In this document: positions 4,991 through 8,149 of the stretch, in pieces
Position numbering within the stretch: the first letter of the stretch is position 1
Layout of the letters: each line of letters begins with the position of its first letter
Origin: an uncultured Collinsella sp.
GTDB taxonomy: Bacteria; Actinomycetota; Coriobacteriia; Coriobacteriales; Coriobacteriaceae
Length of the DNA stretch: 8,149 nucleotides
Direction of reading: 5' to 3'
Assembly (NCBI GenBank): GCA_902464175.1
Contig: CABQHZ010000079.1
Coordinates: forward strand, 1 to 8,149
Notes under the pieces: model-generated
The model's input: the letters and a program-made list of their open reading frames with translations, nothing else
What the model was told of the DNA's origin: nothing
Database searches by the model: none
Translations under genes and position numbers: made by a program

Positions 4991-5463
4991 ATGGCAAAAA
5001 ACTTGTAGCATATTTCAGCGCATCGGGAACCACGATGGACGTTGCGAGTCGCTTGGCTCGCATGACGGACAGCGACCTGTTCGCCATTGTGCCCGCCGAT
5101 CCATACACAAGCGCCGATCTTGACTGGCGTGACAAGCAGAGCCGCAGCACGCTCGAGGCAGCCGACCCCTCTTGCCGCCCTGCCATAACCTCTAGAGTGG
5201 AGCACATCGAAGGCTACGACACCATCTTTTTGGGTTTCCCCATCTGGTGGTACGTGGCACCGGCGATTATCAACACATTCCTTGAGTCTTACGACCTGAC
5301 AGGCAAGACGATCGTCCTGTTTGCCACCTCGGGCGGAAGCGGAATGGGCAAAACGGCGTCGGTCCTTAGGGCAAGCGCTCCGGGCGCAAAGATCGTTGAC
5401 GGCGGCATTCTCAACAACGCAAGCAACGCCAGCCTCGAGAAGTTCGCGGCAAGGTACCTCTAA
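4991..5463 (+). CDS. Flavodoxin (Flavodoxin_4 type) with apparent -1 frameshift after codon 4
   Basis: The coding part gives an FMN-binding electron-transfer protein of about 157 aa, normal for this family. Landmarks, counting from the ATG at 4991 with the shift: LVAYFSASGTT (5-15), the FMN phosphate loop; the family segment PYTSADLDWRDKQSRS (38-53); GFPIWWYVAP (82-91), aromatic residues around the flavin; FATSGGSGMG (111-120). The expected start is clear: AGGAG (4981-4985) five bases before ATG GCA AAA. Read straight, that ATG gives only MAKNL and a TAG at 5006. The conserved protein lies in the -1 frame, joined across six As and a C. The -1 frame itself opens at a GTG (4924) or ATG (4930) without a ribosome binding site and would add a 22-24-residue tail unlike any flavodoxin. 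So this is a frameshifted gene, a sequencing error, or expression by slippage. Last gene of the redox operon. Confidence 0.85.
4996..5002 (+). promoter_or_regulatory. A AAA AAC heptamer at the flavodoxin frame junction
   Basis: Relative to the ATG at 4991 the codons are ATG GCA AAA AAC, so the heptamer A AAA AAC is in the exact X XXY YYZ phase of a -1 slippery site. A -1 slip puts the ribosome on CTT GTA GCA, giving MAKNLVAYFS, which joins directly to the flavodoxin fold. Addition of one A by polymerase slippage, or one A lost from the genome, would give MAKKLVAYFS instead. I see no obvious strong stem or pseudoknot just downstream; the upstream AGGAG could act as a stimulator but is very near. 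Confidence 0.45.
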
Positions 5464-5581
5464 CGCGACAAAGGCCGACAAATCGGCGGCGCGGCGAGCA
5501 CGATGAAAGCGGCATCATCGAGTGGATATAGGAGCGCCTGCCCTATTCCAAAGTCGCCACCCTAACCTTTCATCCACTCCA

Positions 5582-5649
5582 AAACATGTACGTCAACATC
5601 CAAAGTCAACATTTTTTGACATCTTTGAATGCTGACGTACAGCTTTTTG
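5582..5649 (+). terminator. Terminator-like hairpin repeat, family C copy 2
   Basis: Same 68-bp unit as 628-695 with six transitions. The long stem is kept with two A-C mismatches in plus-strand RNA; these would be G-U in minus-strand RNA. An inner stem GTCAA/TTGAC closes the loop. AGCTTTTTG follows, so it can act as the terminator of the lysR-linked redox operon, although it lies about 120 bases after the flavodoxin stop. Confidence 0.7.
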
Positions 5650-5740
5650 TATGGACCGGAGAAGGCGCAAATGGCGAACCCATCGAGCCGTCAAGACCCT
5701 TTAGCCGCATGACCATGCACTCATCGATGGCAGGATTCCC

Positions 5741-5746
5741 TATACT
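5741..5746 (+). promoter_or_regulatory. Possible -10 element for the membrane-protein gene pair
   Basis: TATACT matches five of six consensus -10 bases and would place the transcript start near 5753, about 30 bases before the GTG start at 5785. No clear -35 is seen 16-18 bp upstream, so this is a weak call. Confidence 0.3.
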
Positions 5747-5784
5747 GAGTCACATATGACGGTATCGCGCCAAAGGAGAACGCC

Positions 5785-6312
5785 GTGACCACGTCGCAGA
5801 TATCCCTGCTCGCGCTCATCTCGGTTGGAGGCATCGGCATCCTGCTTATCGGAATGAGCACGCTCATGAAAGCCGCCGCCCGCAGGAAAGCCAAGGCCTG
5901 CACCGCTATGATCATGGGAACGGTCATTGACCACCGCTTTATGGGCGAAGGCAGGATGTATCCCGTTTTGGAGTACACCGTCGACGGCACGCAGTACCAC
6001 GTGAGAAAACAATTCCGCGGCGTAAAGACCAAAAGCTTGTCGGGGCTCCCCGTCCGCACGCAAAGCGCGGCGTACGAAGACGCCAAGGGCTGGTTGCACG
6101 TACATACAGGGCCCATCGCACGCCTAGATACTCTCGCAGAGCAGCTTTGGCCCCTCGGCAGCCAAATGACTGTGCACTACAACCCCAGCAGCCCAGACAA
6201 GAGCTATGTCGAGCGCCCTATCGTGGGCGACTTTGCCACGCTGATGTTTAACATCGCGGGTATCTTGCTCATCGCGCTGAGTATTTTGCTCTATGTTCTT
6301 ATCCAGCGCTAG
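5785..6312 (+). CDS. DUF3592-type membrane protein
   Basis: 175 aa. The GTG start at 5785 is set by AAAGGAG (5772-5778) six bases ahead. Two membrane segments flank a soluble domain: residues about 7-29 (SLLALISVGGIGILLIGMST) and about 150-173 (LMFNIAGILLIALSILLYVL). Between them, the sequence runs as a strand (ACTAMIMGTVIDHR), YPVLEYTVDGTQYHV, and near the end a turn LGSQMTVHYNPSSPDKSYVE. Alternating strands with YPVxEYxVxG and VxYNPxxPxxxYV are the marks of DUF3592 proteins, whose function is unknown; they are small bacterial membrane proteins often found beside other membrane or secretion genes. Basic residues after the first membrane segment (ARRKAK) are compatible with that side being cytoplasmic. 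The next gene on the same strand starts 63 bases later and may be cotranscribed. Confidence 0.75.
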   Translation: MTTSQISLLALISVGGIGILLIGMSTLMKAAARRKAKACTAMIMGTVIDHRFMGEGRMYPVLEYTVDGTQYHVRKQFRGVKTKSLSGLPVRTQSAAYEDAKGWLHVHTGPIARLDTLAEQLWPLGSQMTVHYNPSSPDKSYVERPIVGDFATLMFNIAGILLIALSILLYVLIQR

Positions 6313-6375
6313 CTCAGACTGATACATCCCGCGCGCCGCGCGCCGTAACGACCGCCACGACTCCAAGGACCAGCT

Positions 6376-7509
6376 ATGGCAACACTCTCCGAACAAGAAC
6401 GTAAGCGCATCCAGCGATACTGCATTTGCCCAAAGGTTGCCGGCGCGGCGCTTGCCATGGCATTCGTGCTGCCCTTATTGATCATTCCCTTCGAAATGAT
6501 CGACGACATCGTCTTCCATCACGAAGGCCTCCATGAGACGGGCATGATGACCGCCTTGGTGCTCACCGCCATCGAGCTCGTCATATTCTGTTATTGCGCT
6601 CTCGCCCCGCGCTTTGGCATGCGTGGCAAGCAGTGGAAGGAAATGCAGTATCGGCTCGCCGTCGAGCAGAGCGAGAAAGACCGCTCGACACAGATCGCAG
6701 GCGTTGTTGGTACGCAGGCCGCCGCGCGTCTGCTCAAGAACAGTGACAACGAGACCGTACGCAACCTGGGCGGCGCGGCAGAAGTCGCCGCTGCCGTAGG
6801 CGCCGTCGCCACCGCGGCAGACGTTCTTGCCGAAAGCTTTGCCAACGCAAAGGCCATGGCAGAGGCCTGTGGCGTGCCTATCCCCCGTGCAAAAAAGTGG
6901 ATCGTCGCGCTTGTGGCACTGCCCCTCGCAATCGTGTGCGGCGCCTATATCCCGCAGCTGGCGCAGGGAAACATCGAGATGCAGGAGAACGCTGCGGCCG
7001 CGGCCGAGCAGATCGCCATCGCCCGCGAGGCATTAGAGCCCGTATGCGAGTACGTGTCCGCCGATGACCCCTACGAGCGATATCAAGATTACGGCTATCA
7101 TGTCCGCGGCTATCTGCACGAAGGCAACTCCGACGCCCAGAAGACCTATACGTATCTGGACTTTGACAACAAGGGGACACTCAAGGAAGTGAGCTACGTG
7201 GCAGAGGTCGACCCCAGCGCGAGCCTTGAGGACAACCTCGCCCGCATCGAGCGCGACCTTGACGAGCTGTTCTCTGCCGTCCAAACCGTAGACGTCAAGA
7301 CGGTGAGCCCCGAGCTCCTGGCACCGCATAAGCTCCCCGAAGAGTTTAGGCAGGCATTTTTGAACGGCTCACTCTACGAGAGAATCTCTATCAGGACGAG
7401 TGACGACCCCGTCAAAACGTATTATTCGTTTGACACGGAACCCGAGGACGAGTTTGACGAGTACACCCATCCAAGCATCCGCATCACGTTGATGGGCAAA
7501 ACAAACTAA
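6376..7509 (+). CDS. Membrane protein of unknown function with an alanine-rich region
   Basis: 377 aa; ATG at 6376 with AAGGA (6365-6369) six bases upstream. I do not recognise a family. Predicted membrane segments by eye: about 21-38 (VAGAALAMAFVLPLLIIP), 57-77 (MMTALVLTAIELVIFCYCALA) and 175-195 (WIVALVALPLAIVCGAYIPQL). Between the second and third lies a 95-residue stretch that includes an alanine-rich helical run at about 133-165 (GGAAEVAAAVGAVATAAD), reminiscent of a long amphipathic or coiled helix. After the third segment a helix rich in Ala, Glu and Gln (200-222) leads to a soluble C-terminal domain of about 155 residues with mixed strands (YTYLDFDNKGTLKEVSYVAE) and many acidic residues. 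Odd number of segments puts N- and C-termini on opposite sides. It probably forms a pair with the DUF3592 gene upstream. A strong terminator overlaps its stop codon. Confidence 0.75.
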   Translation: MATLSEQERKRIQRYCICPKVAGAALAMAFVLPLLIIPFEMIDDIVFHHEGLHETGMMTALVLTAIELVIFCYCALAPRFGMRGKQWKEMQYRLAVEQSEKDRSTQIAGVVGTQAAARLLKNSDNETVRNLGGAAEVAAAVGAVATAADVLAESFANAKAMAEACGVPIPRAKKWIVALVALPLAIVCGAYIPQLAQGNIEMQENAAAAAEQIAIAREALEPVCEYVSADDPYERYQDYGYHVRGYLHEGNSDAQKTYTYLDFDNKGTLKEVSYVAEVDPSASLEDNLARIERDLDELFSAVQTVDVKTVSPELLAPHKLPEEFRQAFLNGSLYERISIRTSDDPVKTYYSFDTEPEDEFDEYTHPSIRITLMGKTN

Positions 7510-7545
7510 AAGGCGCGGGAAGGGCCACCCCTTCCCGCGCCTTTT
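7508..7545. terminator. Strong bidirectional intrinsic terminator
   Basis: Perfect 17-bp stem (7508-7524 with 7529-7545) and a four-base loop. The stem is GC-rich (GGCGCGGGAAGGG) with A4 on the left and T4 on the right, so either strand ends in a U run. It overlaps the TAA (7507-7509) of the preceding gene and separates it from the convergent permease gene. Confidence 0.92.
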
Positions 7546-7549
7546 CTCG

Positions 7550-7582
7550 AATGTGACAAAGGGACTGTCCCTTTGTCACATT
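7550..7582. repeat. Perfect 33-bp palindrome, family B copy 2
   Basis: Arms 7550-7565 and 7567-7582 (AATGTGACAAAGGGAC) are exact reverse complements around a single T. The last two bases overlap the minus-strand TAA of the permease gene (7583-7581). It lies four bases from the terminator, giving two hairpins in a row between convergent genes. A decayed copy is at 1758-1790. Confidence 0.9.
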
Positions 7583-8149
7583 ATTCGGAACGTAGGGCCT
7601 CCACGGGGTCTTTCTTGGATGCGCTGCGGGCCGGCAGCAGGCCAGCGACAACCGTCAGCAACACCGAAATCGCGATGAGCACCAGCGCATCCTGCACGGG
7701 CAGGCTCATCAGATTGGGGACCTGTTTGGCCGCAAGTGCCCAGGCATTAACCGGAAAGCTCACGACTACCACGACAGCAACGGCAAAGACGCCGGCAATG
7801 AGGCCTTCAATAAAGGTCTCGGCATTGAATACGTTGGCCACGTTGCGCTTTGACGCGCCGATCGCGCGCAGGATGCCAATCTCCTTTTTGCGCTCCAGTA
7901 CGCTGATGTAGGTGATGATGCCGATCATGATGGAGCTCACCACCAAACTGATGCTCACGAACGCGATGAGCACCAAGCTGATGGTGTTCACGATGTCGGT
8001 CACCGACCCCATAATGATTCCCATGTAGTCGGTGTACGAAATTGCCCGATCATCATGGCCAGCGGCCTTGGCCTGCTTGTTGTACGCATCGATATGATCG
8101 AGCACGCGCTCCTTGGCCTCAAAGTCGCGCGGGAAAATCTTGACCGAGA
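7581..8149 (-). CDS. ABC transporter permease, FtsX/MacB type, C-terminal part (partial)
   Basis: The frame stays open to the right edge, so the gene starts outside; 188 complete codons are visible ending at TAA (7583-7581). An extracytoplasmic part (SVKIFPRDFEAKERVLDHID) is followed by three membrane segments: around DIVNTISLVLIAFVSISLVVSSIMIGIITY, then ETFIEGLIAGVFAVAVVVVV, then DALVLIAISVLLTVVAGLLP. Between the first two is the cytoplasmic coupling motif ERKKEIGILRAIGASKRNV, the hallmark of FtsX-domain permeases that contacts the ATPase, and the protein ends PARSASKKDPVEALRSE, typical of MacB/LolCE-like proteins. These permeases couple ATP hydrolysis to export of peptides, lipoproteins or antibiotics by mechanical transmission. 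The ATPase should be encoded at or beyond the right edge. The family is certain; the substrate is not. An internal GTG at 8105 is not a real start because homology continues upstream. Confidence 0.92.
   Translation of the reverse strand, partial: SVKIFPRDFEAKERVLDHIDAYNKQAKAAGHDDRAISYTDYMGIIMGSVTDIVNTISLVLIAFVSISLVVSSIMIGIITYISVLERKKEIGILRAIGASKRNVANVFNAETFIEGLIAGVFAVAVVVVVSFPVNAWALAAKQVPNLMSLPVQDALVLIAISVLLTVVAGLLPARSASKKDPVEALRSE

Larger units (their letters stand above)
5464..5784. other. Intergenic region without a convincing gene
   Basis: 321 bases between the flavodoxin and the DUF3592 gene. It holds a small hairpin (GCCGA 5474-5478 with TCGGC 5483-5487, no T run), the family C terminator-like repeat, and a TATACT at 5741-5746 that may be a -10 element. 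Short open frames here have neither a ribosome binding site nor a recognisable product. The rest is unassigned. Confidence 0.6.

Noticed and set aside
4894..5481. Minus-strand open frame of 195 codons opposite the flavodoxin
   Set aside because: The plus-strand frame carries the flavodoxin motifs; the minus-strand product has none, and the frame depends on the reversed codon pattern.
1..8149. tRNA or rRNA genes
   Set aside because: No cloverleaf with GGTTCGA-type T arm or rRNA-like conserved stretch was seen on either strand.

Overview
The window looks like chromosomal DNA from a Coriobacteriia-type gut actinobacterium, most likely Collinsella or a close relative. Reasons: GC that looks to be in the high fifties, strong AGGAGG-type ribosome binding sites, short gene gaps, the style of the proteins (Flavodoxin_4 type flavodoxin, gut-type aldo/keto reductases, actinobacterial RHH antitoxin), and palindromic repeats built on GGGGAC...GTCCCC and GTGACAAAGGGAC. 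The taxon is inferred from recall, not from a search.

Layout. (1) 1-119 is the end of a glutaredoxin-like gene. (2) 125-781 is an accessory patch: a long palindrome, a tandem operator/promoter, a 35-codon ORF that may be the tail of a toxin, an RHH antitoxin gene, a terminator-like repeat and a three-armed palindrome. (3) 785-2665, minus strand, holds a LysR regulator followed by a tRNA-dihydrouridine synthase, separated by a decayed palindrome. (4) 2816-5463, plus strand and divergent from lysR, is a probable redox operon: two aldo/keto reductases of different subfamilies, a 71-aa helical protein and a flavodoxin, closed by a second copy of the terminator-like repeat. (5) 5785-7509, plus strand, holds two membrane proteins, one of DUF3592 type and one unrecognised, ending in a strong hairpin terminator. 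(6) 7581-8149, minus strand, is the C-terminal part of an FtsX/MacB-type ABC transporter permease that runs off the window.

How the parts work together. The LysR protein shares a 150-bp divergent promoter region with the operon and is its obvious candidate regulator. The operon would provide NAD(P)H-dependent carbonyl reduction and FMN-based electron transfer. The antitoxin operon carries its own double-palindrome operator, which suits autoregulation by an RHH protein.

The most interesting points. First, the flavodoxin has an excellent ribosome binding site and ATG, but that ATG reads only five codons before a stop. The conserved protein continues in the -1 frame across an A AAA AAC heptamer, the exact form of a -1 slippery site. 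This is either a one-base deletion or error, or programmed or slippage-based expression. Second, three families of palindromic repeats (five copies, plus one half-unit) sit in the gaps. Four of the copies start at or overlap the stop codon of a neighbouring gene, and substitutions in some copies keep RNA pairing.
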